From assembly GCF_019969725.1 (NCBI RefSeq), contig NZ_JAHXYW010000010.1:1-64000 (forward strand): 64,000 bases of DNA, read 5' to 3'. The DNA is from Neobacillus bataviensis (lineage in GTDB: Bacteria > Bacillota > Bacilli > Bacillales_B > DSM-18226). Below are positions 42,616 to 51,094 of this stretch, piece by piece. Position 1 is the stretch's first letter. Every line of letters begins with the position of its first letter. Below the pieces are notes generated by a model. The model saw only the letters and a list, made by a program, of their open reading frames with translations, was not told the origin of the DNA and made no database searches. The translations under genes and the position numbers were made by a program.

Positions 42616-43857
42616 TTGACTATTACAACTAAAGAAATGTTTACTGGTGGGGAATTAACGTTAAGCAGGAAGATAACGCATGGGAAAAGCAAGCGTTCCC
42701 AAAGTGTACCTGTTTTCACTTCAAGGATGGAAAAACGCGAATATTATAACGAGCATTTTTTTCATATTCGTCATGTATTAGATATTAAAGGAATTTTAAG
42801 TGATATTCGTGATCATTGGGATACCTATGTTTCACAGGTTCACCAATGGATTCAAAAGAGTTCTCTAAAAAAACTGGTCGTGACGGGTATTTTTACTATT
42901 GTACTTGGTTTTTTAGGAACGAGTGCCAATGCCGCCTTCATTCAGGAATATACGTATCAGGTTAAAAACGGTGACAGTATTGAAGCGATCGCTGCGGAAC
43001 ATGGGGTGACAGCACAAGAAATACTAGAGGCCAATGGGCTGACTGTGATTGACGGTAAAAAAATTCTTTTACCCAAAGTGGAAAACAGAATGGTTAACGC
43101 GACAGCCCTTAATGTGCGGTCAAACCCGAGCACGGATAGCAGTATTCTTGGTACATATAAAAAAGGGGAAATTGTGAAGGTTTCATTCGTAGAAAACGGA
43201 TGGGCAGGCATTCTGATAAAAGGACGAGTTTGTTTTGTGAAGGCTGATTATCTTTCATCCGTCCCGAGCCAAACGGCTGACACAGCTGAATCACAGACCA
43301 TGTATGTAACGGCAGATTCGTTAAGAGTGAGAGCGGCGGCTTCCACGACTAGTGCGGTTGTAGGCTCGTTAAAATTAAATGATTCTGTAATGGTGAAATC
43401 GATGGTGAATGGCTGGGCTCAAGTTAGTTTTCATGGCCAAACGGGGTTTGTTAGTGCAGCCTATTTAACGAAAAAGGAACAGGTAACAGCCAACGCGTCT
43501 GAATATGTGATCAAGAGCGGTGATACTTTCACGAAAATCGCGAAAGCTTTAGGTGTTCCTGTTTCATCCATTCAAGAGCTGAATCCAGCGGTGGATCCAT
43601 CCAAGCTGAGGGTTGGACAAAAAATTAAAGTTCCGGTTGCTGCTGAAGCTGACACCTATCGCATTCAAGTAAAAGCTTATATTAGCGGGGTAGACCCGCA
43701 TGGAACGTTTCGTTTTATCACGGCTGATGGGAAAACGAATTGCGCAAAAGCCTCAGGCAATATGATCAATGAATTATTTAACCGTCAAGGGGGACATGCA
43801 ACACTGACTCTTGAGGGAAAAAGGGGTCAAACCATGACCCTGGTCGATTTACAATAA
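42616..43857 (+). CDS. LysM-SH3-SH3-LysM cell-wall binding protein
   Basis: 413 residues if begun at TTG 42616 (GGGGGAG 8 nt upstream); an upstream ATG at 42526 has no ribosome site. A basic N-terminal cytoplasmic stretch of about 85 residues precedes one hydrophobic segment ending FLGTSANAA. Then come LysM (YTYQVKNGDSIEAIAAEHGVTAQEILEANGL), two bacterial SH3 domains (ATALNVRSNPSTDSSILG; ADSLRVRAAASTTSAVVG), a second LysM (YVIKSGDTFTKIAKALGVPVSSIQELNP), and a C-terminal domain of about 60 residues without an obvious catalytic motif. It is probably a peptidoglycan-bound surface or spore-cortex protein. Confidence 0.85.
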   Translation: MTITTKEMFTGGELTLSRKITHGKSKRSQSVPVFTSRMEKREYYNEHFFHIRHVLDIKGILSDIRDHWDTYVSQVHQWIQKSSLKKLVVTGIFTIVLGFLGTSANAAFIQEYTYQVKNGDSIEAIAAEHGVTAQEILEANGLTVIDGKKILLPKVENRMVNATALNVRSNPSTDSSILGTYKKGEIVKVSFVENGWAGILIKGRVCFVKADYLSSVPSQTADTAESQTMYVTADSLRVRAAASTTSAVVGSLKLNDSVMVKSMVNGWAQVSFHGQTGFVSAAYLTKKEQVTANASEYVIKSGDTFTKIAKALGVPVSSIQELNPAVDPSKLRVGQKIKVPVAAEADTYRIQVKAYISGVDPHGTFRFITADGKTNCAKASGNMINELFNRQGGHATLTLEGKRGQTMTLVDLQ

Positions 43858-43869
43858 ATTCTAGTACGG

Positions 43870-43892
43870 GCCTCCATGTGAGGCTTTTTATT
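43870..43892 (+). terminator. terminator
   Basis: GCCTC (43870-43874) pairs with GAGGC (43880-43884), followed by TTTTTATTTT. Confidence 0.65.
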
Positions 43893-44310
43893 TTATCATC
43901 AGTTTATCTAATTCCCGTACTTGATCATAGGCTTTCACGAGTTGTTCAGGCACCATGGTTCTACCATATTCCCAAGCATTCGTTTCTATTTTTGTTTTTA
44001 GCTGTTCGATTTCTTCATCTTCACCGTACTTTAGAATCCTCAAATCATGTTTGTTTTTCTTAAAATCTAAATAATATCCGATTTCATGATAAAGAATAAT
44101 TTTAATTAAGTTTTCATCGGTTTCTTTTATTTTAAAATTAATTTTAGCCAAGTAGCCGTTTACTTGTATGTAGTTAAACTTTATCGTATTTGTCGATACA
44201 TTGTAACTCATCGGAGCAGGAAGATTATTGTTAAATTCATAATTAATCTTTAAATTGTGCTCACTCAATGTGTTTTCAATGATCTTCTCGATATCCCATA
44301 TGTACAGCAT
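43888..44310 (-). CDS. zincin-like protein with incomplete HExxH
   Basis: 140 residues. Near residue 75 it has ILYHEIGYYLDFKKNKHD, which matches the metallopeptidase helix HExxH except that the second His is Tyr, and further on IETNAWEYGRTMVPE, the usual place of the third ligand (Glu). No signal peptide. The layout resembles small ImmA/DUF-type putative metalloproteases of Bacillus, but the missing His makes catalysis doubtful. Next gene on the strand is a membrane-anchored small protein. Confidence 0.65.
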   Translation of the reverse strand: MLYIWDIEKIIENTLSEHNLKINYEFNNNLPAPMSYNVSTNTIKFNYIQVNGYLAKINFKIKETDENLIKIILYHEIGYYLDFKKNKHDLRILKYGEDEEIEQLKTKIETNAWEYGRTMVPEQLVKAYDQVRELDKLMIK

Positions 44311-44343
44311 CTATTCTATCCCTGCCCTTTCAGCCCGGTATTA

Positions 44344-44652
44344 TTATTTTTTCTCGACTTTCACTATTCCTTTACCTAAGTTATCTTTTTCAAAATAGCA
44401 AATGACCTCATCATCAACGTTTATCTTGTCACTGGAGACGATTTTATCTGCAGAAAATTGGATTCCTGTCCCGTCGTCACTTTTTCCGTAATATTGATTT
44501 CCTTTAATTTCGCTAATCTTGTATTCTAGCGTTGTGTACTCCGCGGAATTAGTACTTGTTTTGTCGACAGGCGCAACTGAATGAGATTTAACCAATACTA
44601 AAACAATTAATATGGATGATAGTATCGCAAGGATGACTACTCTTTTTAACAT
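44344..44652 (-). CDS. small membrane-anchored exported protein
   Basis: 102 residues from ATG 44652 behind GAGGGGG. One N-terminal helix (VVILAILSSILIVLVLV) followed by about 75 residues outside, forming a probable OB-like beta domain (YTTLEYKISEIKGNQYYGKSDDG, DEVICYFEKDNLGKGIVKVEKK). No lipobox. Function unknown. Confidence 0.65.
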   Translation of the reverse strand: MLKRVVILAILSSILIVLVLVKSHSVAPVDKTSTNSAEYTTLEYKISEIKGNQYYGKSDDGTGIQFSADKIVSSDKINVDDEVICYFEKDNLGKGIVKVEKK

Positions 44653-44807
44653 GTTCTTTTACCCCCTCTTATGTATTGTAAGAAATGATAGAGGAAAGTG
44701 AAATCCTTCTATTTTCCTTTTTTCGCTGCATAGTTTTCTGTTTCTTTAAGAATACTATTAAAGAAGTTTTCAATAAAGAAGGTTGATGAAACGGTGAAAG
44801 GTTAAAA

Positions 44808-45281
44808 ATGAAACTTACCCTAATCATAGATGCTGCCATTATGCTGTTGGTTTCTTATTTTATCATGAAGAAGAGACTTTATTTATTTGAAAACATTTTT
44901 ATTCTCATGATCTTGGAGTTCCTCGTTACCAGCTATTGCGCCATCTTATATATTAATTTAGATGTTTGGACTATTGCGAATGAAACGGAACCCTTTATTA
45001 TTTTCCGGGTGTATGAAGCCATTATCTATCCGTTTATCTGGCTGAGTTATTTTAATTTACTGCCCATTTTTAAGTCTCGATTCTCTAAATGGATATGGAC
45101 AGGTTTATTTGTAGGCATTCAATCTGGGGCTGAACGCTGGATGGTAGAATGGGATGTCATAACCTATAAGGGTTGGCCTTTCTGGCTATCTTTCATCCTC
45201 CAAATATTGATTGTGTTAATGGTCCACTTGGCATTAGCATGGTACAGAAATCTATTGAGAAAAGAAAGGATTCGCGAATAG
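44808..45281 (+). CDS. CBO0543-like membrane protein (first of tandem pair)
   Basis: 157 residues with about five membrane helices, ATG 44808 behind GAAAGG. Signature ERWMVEWDVITYKGWPFWLSF near residues 105-125 corresponds to the Glu...YKGWxxxxSF pattern of the family. The stop codon is directly followed by the ATG of a paralogue, indicating translational coupling and probable heteromer. Function unknown. Confidence 0.7.
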   Translation: MKLTLIIDAAIMLLVSYFIMKKRLYLFENIFILMILEFLVTSYCAILYINLDVWTIANETEPFIIFRVYEAIIYPFIWLSYFNLLPIFKSRFSKWIWTGLFVGIQSGAERWMVEWDVITYKGWPFWLSFILQILIVLMVHLALAWYRNLLRKERIRE

Positions 45282-45788
45282 ATGCTTCCGTTGCCAGAGA
45301 AATTTGATGAAAACGAATGGTTTCTGCTTCTTTGTGTTGGTCTGTCCTATCTTGTTGTTTTCCTTTTGCCGAGAAGATTTCCTCGAAGTTTATCGGTCCT
45401 TTTTTTGTTAACCGGCACAACGATTGCGAGGCTTTCCGATCATTTACTCGCCTCGCCTAAGCTTGATTTATATAATATCATGGATACACCTAATTACGAT
45501 TTATTTGATTTGATTACCTATTTTTTATATGCCCCTTTTTCTTATTTGTTTCTTTACTTTTATGACAAATGGAACATTAGAGGGTATTGGATCTTGCTTT
45601 ATCTCGTTCTTAGCACGGCTGGAGGAACGTTGTTTGAATGGATTAATCAAGAGTTTGGTGTGTTTACTTATAAAGGATGGCAGCTCTCTTATTCTTTTAG
45701 TGTATATTTAGCGATTCAATGCTTGGTGTTGCTCTTTTTTCATTGGGTAATGAGAAGGCAGCCAATTGAGACAGCTGACTCCCATTAG
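45282..45788 (+). CDS. CBO0543-like membrane protein (second of tandem pair)
   Basis: 168 residues with four to five helices. The C-terminal signature FEWINQEFGVFTYKGWQLSYSF repeats the pattern of the preceding protein. Begins at ATG 45282 with no gap after the previous stop. Paralogue of 44808-45281 and, more distantly, of 921-1403. Function unknown. Confidence 0.75.
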   Translation: MLPLPEKFDENEWFLLLCVGLSYLVVFLLPRRFPRSLSVLFLLTGTTIARLSDHLLASPKLDLYNIMDTPNYDLFDLITYFLYAPFSYLFLYFYDKWNIRGYWILLYLVLSTAGGTLFEWINQEFGVFTYKGWQLSYSFSVYLAIQCLVLLFFHWVMRRQPIETADSH

Positions 45789-45813
45789 TGTCGGTCAATC
45801 TCACATGCAAAAA

Positions 45814-46383
45814 TCAATTCCCCTCAATTAAGGCTGTCACTAACCCAACGGTGCATATCGCCATACAGGAATAAAGGAAGTTGTCCACTTCGAGAACAGC
45901 AAACCCTGCCAAAATAATGAGTCCGTCCAGGATGATAATAGCGAGGGCCAAATTTATTGGGGTAACCCTCGAAATGATTTTGGCGAGCAGGTCGGTGCCT
46001 CCCGTGCTAGTGTTATAGCGCAGCATGAGACCCACGCCCGTTCCAATGATGGCTCCTCCGATTAATGCACTTGCGAACTGGGAGATGAGAAATTGATTTC
46101 TTAAGGGAGCGAGCAAATCAATGAAAAACGAAGAAGCAAGTAATCCTTGGATATTGGTGAAAAAATAACCTCTTTGGTGCATAGCCGAAAAAATACATAT
46201 AGGGAGGCTTAATGCAACCATTGTAATTCCTGTTTGAAACTCGTAGAAATAGTGAAGGATTAAAGCAATTCCAAGGATTCCGCCGTCTATTAAATGATGG
46301 GGGACAAGAAACCCATTCACCCCAATTCCAACCAGCAGGCTGCCGATAATCGTCGCTAATAATGTCTGAATAATAACAATCAC
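45814..46383 (-). CDS. YitT-family membrane protein (short form)
   Basis: 189 residues with five or six helices. GSLLVGIGVNGFLVPHHLIDGGILGIALILHY and GTGVGLMLRYNTSTGGTDLLAKII are the two DUF161 motifs of YitT/YczE-type proteins. The C-terminal DUF2179 domain found in most YitT proteins is absent, so this is a short form. Start is GTG 46383. Transport function is suspected for the family but not established. Confidence 0.85.
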   Translation of the reverse strand: MIVIIQTLLATIIGSLLVGIGVNGFLVPHHLIDGGILGIALILHYFYEFQTGITMVALSLPICIFSAMHQRGYFFTNIQGLLASSFFIDLLAPLRNQFLISQFASALIGGAIIGTGVGLMLRYNTSTGGTDLLAKIISRVTPINLALAIIILDGLIILAGFAVLEVDNFLYSCMAICTVGLVTALIEGN

Positions 46384-46565
46384 CTTGTCCAGTCTTTTTG
46401 ATTAATCATATGACGGCTCTTTGGAAAAAAGAATGGAAATTCAGGTGATGGTCTAATCAAACATAACCCTCCTCAGGTGCCATTAAAATTTCAAAAAATT
46501 TAACAATTTGTTCATAAAGGAACCGTTCTTGCCTCCATATATTAGAGAAAAGGAGGTGTGGTAAA

Positions 46566-46829
46566 ATGCCCAATGAACCACATGAAGAGCCTCAGGAACA
46601 GCCTCAAGTTGATATCCAAGCATTGAAGGATGAAATTAAAAGCGAATTAAAAGAAGAATTTAGCCATTTGCGTCATAAACGGAAACACCGAGTAATTTAT
46701 TCTATATGTGTGTTCGCCGTTGGATTGGTGATTGGCTTTGGCGGTGGAGCCGTTTCCCATTCAGACCATCACCATAGCCACGGACCCGGTCATGAACAAT
46801 TTCAAAAATGGCATCATATGCATAAATAA
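46566..46829 (+). CDS. small membrane protein with His-rich tail
   Basis: 87 residues from ATG 46566 behind AGGAGGTG. Acidic N-terminus with a short helix (DIQALKDEIKSELKEEFSHL), one transmembrane helix (IYSICVFAVGLVIGFGGGAV), then HSDHHHSHGPGHEQFQKWHHMHK, with eight or more histidines. The tail could bind metal ions outside the membrane; this is composition-based inference. Single gene with terminator. Confidence 0.65.
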   Translation: MPNEPHEEPQEQPQVDIQALKDEIKSELKEEFSHLRHKRKHRVIYSICVFAVGLVIGFGGGAVSHSDHHHSHGPGHEQFQKWHHMHK

Positions 46830-46845
46830 AAATGGCCTTATCCAT

Positions 46846-46880
46846 GCCTGGTGAAACAATCTCTCACCAGGCCGTTTTTT
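46846..46880 (+). terminator. terminator
   Basis: GCCTGGTGA (46846-46854) pairs with TCACCAGGC (46864-46872), followed by CGTTTTTTT. Confidence 0.9.
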
Positions 46881-46948
46881 TGTTTAAATTGGCATTTGGT
46901 TGAAAAATATGAAATTATTAGGATGGAGATAATGGGGAGGGATTTTGG

Positions 46949-47338
46949 ATGGAACACGAGTTAAAAGAACTAATTAAGAAGTGTGATATGGCCATTAAGC
47001 AAGAGGACTTTGATACGCTGATGAATTACTATACGGATGATGCCATTTTGGTTGTAAAGCCTGGAAGGATTGCACGTGGTAAAGAGGAAATCAAAACGGC
47101 TTTTATTGCCATTGCCCAATATTTCAATAACAGTCTTGTGCCGACACAGGGGGAAATGATTATTTTAGAAGCCGGAGATACTGCGCTTGTTCTTTCGCAA
47201 ACGCTCCTTGATGCTGATAAAACAGAATCGGATTTATCGATGGAGCGAAGAGCTACCTACGTATTTAAGAAAAATTCACAAGGTGAATGGCTTTGTGCAA
47301 TCGATAACTCATATGGAACTGACTTAATCAAGGAATAA
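46949..47338 (+). CDS. SnoaL-like/NTF2-fold protein, YybH family
   Basis: 129 residues from ATG 46949 behind [53 protein letters not shown] is the usual start of small NTF2-like (DUF4440/SnoaL) proteins, and [24 protein letters not shown] the end. The fold forms a small ligand pocket; members include isomerases and proteins with no known activity. Monocistronic, followed by the tandem repeat cluster. Confidence 0.85.
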   Translation: MEHELKELIKKCDMAIKQEDFDTLMNYYTDDAILVVKPGRIARGKEEIKTAFIAIAQYFNNSLVPTQGEMIILEAGDTALVLSQTLLDADKTESDLSMERRATYVFKKNSQGEWLCAIDNSYGTDLIKE

Positions 47339-47345
47339 GGGATAG

Positions 47346-47625
47346 TTTTGTCCCATAGAAACGGTCTATGGGACATTTCGAGATGAGTTCAAAGAGGTTT
47401 TGTCTCATAGATGCAGTCTATGGGACATTTCTTGAAGTAATCATTGAAGTTTTGTCCCATAGAAGCAGTCTATGGGACAAATCGTGAAGAAATCAAAGAG
47501 GTTTTGTCTCATAGAACCAATCTATGGGACATTTCGAGAAGGAATCAAGGAGGTTTTGTCCCATAGAGTCAGTCTATGGGACATTTCGAGCTTACTTCAA
47601 TGCGGCTTTGTCCCATAGACTCCCA
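47346..47625 (+). repeat. cluster of five to six exact 52-bp tandem repeats with hairpin cores
   Basis: Units start with TTTTGTCCCATAGA or a variant at 47346, 47398, 47450, 47502 and 47554, with a truncated unit at 47606. All spacings are exactly 52 bp. Each unit has TGTCCCATAGA, four to six bases, then TCTATGGGACA, a perfect or near-perfect 10-11 bp stem, and a linker of about 24 bp that is also conserved. The core aligns with the repeat at 5919-6210 (TTGTCC.CAT...GTCTATG.GGACA). No gene runs through 47339-47795 otherwise. Confidence 0.93.
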
Positions 47626-47795
47626 GTCAAACGTGAACAGTACTTAACTGCCAAGTAGAATCCCAAAATGCCGAGCTTATGTAGTCAAATTATTTATTTT
47701 GTCGAAATCATAGTGATTTTGTCCAATCAATACTTGTCTTTCGCAATACATATAAAAATGAAAGAAAAATATTTTTCAATTAGGTGGTGAAAAGT

Positions 47796-47915
47796 ATGGG
47801 TTGGTACGGATTCGGCGGTTATGGCTACGGTGGCTACGGCTATGGCGGCAGCAGCTTTGTGTTGATCGTAGTATTGTTCATTCTGTTAATCATCGTTGGT
47901 GCTTCATTCTTGTAA
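47796..47915 (+). CDS. YjcZ family sporulation protein
   Basis: 39 residues from ATG 47796 behind AGGTGGTGA. A Gly/Tyr-rich N-terminus ([17 protein letters not shown]) is followed by one hydrophobic helix, [21 protein letters not shown], the hallmark of the YjcZ/YhzC-type small sporulation proteins found in many copies in Bacillaceae. Probably made in the spore. Terminator follows. Confidence 0.9.
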   Translation: MGWYGFGGYGYGGYGYGGSSFVLIVVLFILLIIVGASFL

Positions 47916-47937
47916 TGGGCTAACCAGGGTGGGAAAA

Positions 47938-47970
47938 GGTCACGATTCAAATTAGAATCGTGGCCTTTTT
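47938..47970 (+). terminator. terminator of yjcZ-type gene
   Basis: GGTCACGATTC (47938-47948) pairs with GAATCGTGGCC (47955-47965, one U-G), followed by TTTTT. Confidence 0.9.
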
Positions 47971-48100
47971 AGTATTTGTTAACAATAATTTTTTATCATA
48001 AATAATAAGGTCTGTTCTCAATGTTAGGAAATTATTTTCAATCCTAAAAAGGTTTATACAGGGGAAATTAGTAATGCATCAAATCATAAGGAGGGTATCA

Positions 48101-48979
48101 ATGGTCCATATAAAAGCAATGTTAATGTGCATGCTTACGATTCCATTCCTGTTTAATGCTCCTTCCGTACAGGCAGCTCCTCCAGAAAATGAGTTAAACC
48201 AATATTTAGCTGAGATTGGATGGTCTAAACAGGAATTACTGGATTATCTTGATTATTACGAAATTCCGTTAGATGATTTCAGTACAGTTGCGGACCTGAA
48301 AGATATCCTCGGTACCCCAATAAACTCAACAAATTTACAGAATTTATACACCAAATATGGTCTGTCCGAAAAAGAATTTAATGACCTAATGGATCATTTT
48401 GGTGATAATTTGAATGAATATAAATTTATTGAGGATTTGGATGCATCCCTTGAATTTTACGTAAACTATGATGAATATATGGCAGAAACCGAAAAAGCAT
48501 TAGCGGAATTTGGCATAACAGAGGAAGAATCAGAGAGATTTTTCAACTATTTGAATGAAGTCGAAGAAAAAAATAAAGACCAGCTTGACCAAATCGCAAC
48601 GAACGATACATTATGGGAAAAATTCGCGAATCTTGAGGATCCATCCCAATTAAGCGATGAAGACATGAATGATTTGGTTCAAATATTAGAGGAAACCATT
48701 GCACTGTATGAGGTTCAAGTGAAGATAAAAGTGAACGGACAAGCTGTAACGTTAAAGGATTTATTGAAAATGCAAGAGCCTCCAGGCAATTTATCTGTCA
48801 GTGTCTTTAAAACTTCAGGGGAACTTCTAATCGACTTTAACATCCCTAAAGAGTATTTTGAATCACTGACGGCCATTGATAATGGAGAAGACATGCTTCA
48901 TCTAGGTGAGATTTCAGATGATTATGTGGATCATATGCATGAAGAGAAGTATGAAGATGCACAAAACGGCATGAAATAA
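48101..48979 (+). CDS. processed acidic surface protein-like exported protein
   Basis: 292 residues from ATG 48101, which follows AAGGAGGG; an ATG 27 nt upstream has no such site. Signal peptide IKAMLMCMLTIPFLFNAPSVQA, cleavage before APPENE. The mature protein is strongly acidic and contains at least three helical repeats of the type YLxxxGWSKQELLDYLDYY, LYTKYGLSEKEFNDLMDHF, ALAEFGITEEESERFFNYL. This matches the N-terminal part of the processed acidic surface proteins of Firmicutes, which normally end with a sorting signal and membrane anchor. Here the protein stops at NGMK, just before a terminator, so the anchor is absent. Confidence 0.75.
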   Translation: MVHIKAMLMCMLTIPFLFNAPSVQAAPPENELNQYLAEIGWSKQELLDYLDYYEIPLDDFSTVADLKDILGTPINSTNLQNLYTKYGLSEKEFNDLMDHFGDNLNEYKFIEDLDASLEFYVNYDEYMAETEKALAEFGITEEESERFFNYLNEVEEKNKDQLDQIATNDTLWEKFANLEDPSQLSDEDMNDLVQILEETIALYEVQVKIKVNGQAVTLKDLLKMQEPPGNLSVSVFKTSGELLIDFNIPKEYFESLTAIDNGEDMLHLGEISDDYVDHMHEEKYEDAQNGMK

Positions 48980-48993
48980 AAAAACCGATCCAT

Positions 48994-49025
48994 AAAAGCC
49001 CTTCTCATAAAAGAAGGGCTTTTCC
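48994..49025 (+). terminator. terminator of acidic protein gene
   Basis: AAAAGCCCTTCT (48994-49005) pairs perfectly with AGAAGGGCTTTT (49012-49023). Confidence 0.92.
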
Positions 49026-49133
49026 TTGCCCAATTGAAAACAAGGCTTATCCATCTTGAAAAATAAGGAACAGGCTTCCCTGTTTGTCAATAAAATGAAA
49101 CTAGCTAACTCGTACAAATATGGGAGTGGAATT

Positions 49134-50585
49134 ATGGGTGCTATAAACGGAAAGGAATATATAGAGCGTATAAATCGGATGAAGCCGGAAATTTGGTATG
49201 ACGGAAAAAGAATTGCCGGTAACATCTCGGAACATCCGGCTTTCAAAGGGATCCTACAAACAAAAGCATCCCTTTATGATTTGCAGCAAAACGCTGATCT
49301 AAAAAAGATCATGACCTATACATCACCAGAAACCAAGGAGTCAATTGGTCTTTCTTTTTTGCAGCCAAAAACGAAAGAGGATTTAAGGCGCAGGCGAAGG
49401 ATGATGGAAATCTGGGCAAGGCACACGCATGGAATGATGGGGAGAAGCCCAGACTACATGAACTCGGTGGTCATGAGCTTTGCCTCCTCCGCGGATATTC
49501 TAAAAAATAGAGAGAATTGTTTTCCTGAAAATATCCAGGCGTTATATGAACGAGCCAGAGAGAACGACCTCTCGTTTACTCATACCTTTATTACCCCGCA
49601 GGTGAATCGTTCCCAGCTCTATTATGGGAGTTCAAAGGAACCGATTTCGGCTAAGATCATTGATAAAAATGAAAAGGGAATCGTGATTCATGGGGCCCGC
49701 CTCCTGGCAACTCAAGGAGGATTAACTGATGAAATCCTGGTATATAATGCACCAAAAATGTACTTTGATACAGATGAAGCATTTGCCTTTTCGATTCCCA
49801 CAGATACAAAAGGATTAAAATTTATCTGCCGCGAAACGTTTGTCGGCGGGGAATCGATTTTTAATCATCCGCTTAGCTCAAGATACGAAGAGATGGATAC
49901 AATCCTTGTTTTTGATCATGTCCTGGTGCCATGGGAGCGCGTCTTTTTTTACGATAATGTCGAAGCGGCGGCTGAATTTATGCTGAGATGCTCGTTTCAG
50001 CCATTTGCTACGCATCAAGCAGTGACAAGGCAGATTGCTAAAACAGAATTTATGCTCGGCGTCGCTGAACTGTTGGTCGAGACGATTAATGTCAGTGAGT
50101 ATCAGCATATTCAGGAAAAGCTGTCTGAAATTATTACCGGTCTTGAAACGATGAAAGCACTTGTAGAGAAATCCGAAAATGATGCGGCTCTGGATGAATG
50201 GGGATTTATGAGACCGAGTATGATCCCTCTTCAAGTGGCCAATAGCGTCTTCCCGCGGATTTATCCCCGCTTCAGTGAAATCATTCAGTTAATCGGGGCA
50301 AGCGGAATGGTATCACTGCCAACCGAAAAAGACTTTCAATCTGAAATTCGGTCAGATCTTGATAAATATCTGCAAGGGGCAAGCAAGCCCGCGGACGACC
50401 GGGTGAAAATCTTCCGCTTAGCATGGGATTTGACGATGAGCTCGTTCGGCACTAGACAAACCCATTATGAACGGTATTTCTTTGGCGATCCGGTGCGGTT
50501 GGCGAGTCTACTGTATCTTAACTATCCTAAAGGGGAACATGTTAAGGGAATTAGTGACTTTTTGAATTTGGAAAATGAATGTTGA
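49134..50585 (+). CDS. 4-hydroxyphenylacetate 3-hydroxylase (HpaB) family flavoprotein oxygenase
   Basis: 483 residues from ATG 49134 (GGGAGTGGA upstream); further upstream in-frame codons lack a site and overlap the preceding terminator. Family blocks: NGKEYIERINRMKPEIWYDGKRI, RRRMMEIWARHTHGMMGRSPDYMN, ENDLSFTHTFITPQVNRS, HGARLLATQGGLTDEILVY, and VFDHVLVPWERVFFYDN. HpaB uses reduced FAD from a separate reductase to hydroxylate phenols; related enzymes include YoaI of B. subtilis. No reductase or aromatic pathway is adjacent. Confidence 0.9.
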   Translation: MGAINGKEYIERINRMKPEIWYDGKRIAGNISEHPAFKGILQTKASLYDLQQNADLKKIMTYTSPETKESIGLSFLQPKTKEDLRRRRRMMEIWARHTHGMMGRSPDYMNSVVMSFASSADILKNRENCFPENIQALYERARENDLSFTHTFITPQVNRSQLYYGSSKEPISAKIIDKNEKGIVIHGARLLATQGGLTDEILVYNAPKMYFDTDEAFAFSIPTDTKGLKFICRETFVGGESIFNHPLSSRYEEMDTILVFDHVLVPWERVFFYDNVEAAAEFMLRCSFQPFATHQAVTRQIAKTEFMLGVAELLVETINVSEYQHIQEKLSEIITGLETMKALVEKSENDAALDEWGFMRPSMIPLQVANSVFPRIYPRFSEIIQLIGASGMVSLPTEKDFQSEIRSDLDKYLQGASKPADDRVKIFRLAWDLTMSSFGTRQTHYERYFFGDPVRLASLLYLNYPKGEHVKGISDFLNLENEC

Positions 50586-50659
50586 ACAGGTTTTCCATAT
50601 GGAAATTTCAGCCTTCTTTGGGTTATGATTTTATTTAGACAAAAAGAGGGGGCTAATTG

Positions 50660-51049
50660 ATGGAACACCATAAACAGATTTCATCCAATGAAGGTTTAGC
50701 GGTACTGGATAAGATTAGGGGAATTTGTATGGAACTGCCTGAGGTCACAGAGGAAATCGATGGCTTTGGCCATACTTCATTCCGAGTGAAGGATAAACCA
50801 TTTGTCATGATGGGGGAGAACAAGGATGGTGTTTCGGCAGCAATCAAGACTTTGCCTACAACGCAAGAGTTTCTGATTCAGCAGCCAGGGTATTTTAAGA
50901 CACCTTATATCGGCCAGCATGGCTGGACCTCTTGTTACATCACTCAAAATCAAAACTGGGCAGAGCTTAAGGGATACATTTATGAAGGGTATTGCCGGGC
51001 AGCGCCGAAGCGTTTGGTCAAATTAATCCCCAATGCGGAGATCCATTGA
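50660..51049 (+). CDS. MmcQ/YjbR family protein
   Basis: 129 residues from ATG 50660 behind AGAGGGGG. RGICMELPEVTEEIDGFGHTSFRVKDKPFVMMGENKDG and GWTSCYITQNQNWAELKGYIYEGYCRAAPKRL are the two halves of the YjbR fold, a compact alpha/beta domain that resembles double-wing DNA-binding proteins. DNA binding is assumed for the family but function is unknown. Confidence 0.88.
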   Translation: MEHHKQISSNEGLAVLDKIRGICMELPEVTEEIDGFGHTSFRVKDKPFVMMGENKDGVSAAIKTLPTTQEFLIQQPGYFKTPYIGQHGWTSCYITQNQNWAELKGYIYEGYCRAAPKRLVKLIPNAEIH

Positions 51050-51056
51050 ATCCTAT

Positions 51057-51094
51057 ATGAAAAGCGTTCCTGCTATAAGAGGAACGCTTTTCAT
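51057..51094. terminator. bidirectional terminator
   Basis: ATGAAAAGCGTTCCT (51057-51071) pairs perfectly over 15 bp with AGGAACGCTTTTCAT (51080-51094) between convergent genes. Confidence 0.93.

Noticed and set aside
47346..47625. CRISPR array
   Set aside because: Regular spacing of palindromic repeats looks like one, but the intervening linkers are also similar to each other, the core is an inverted repeat with variable loop, and no cas genes are near.
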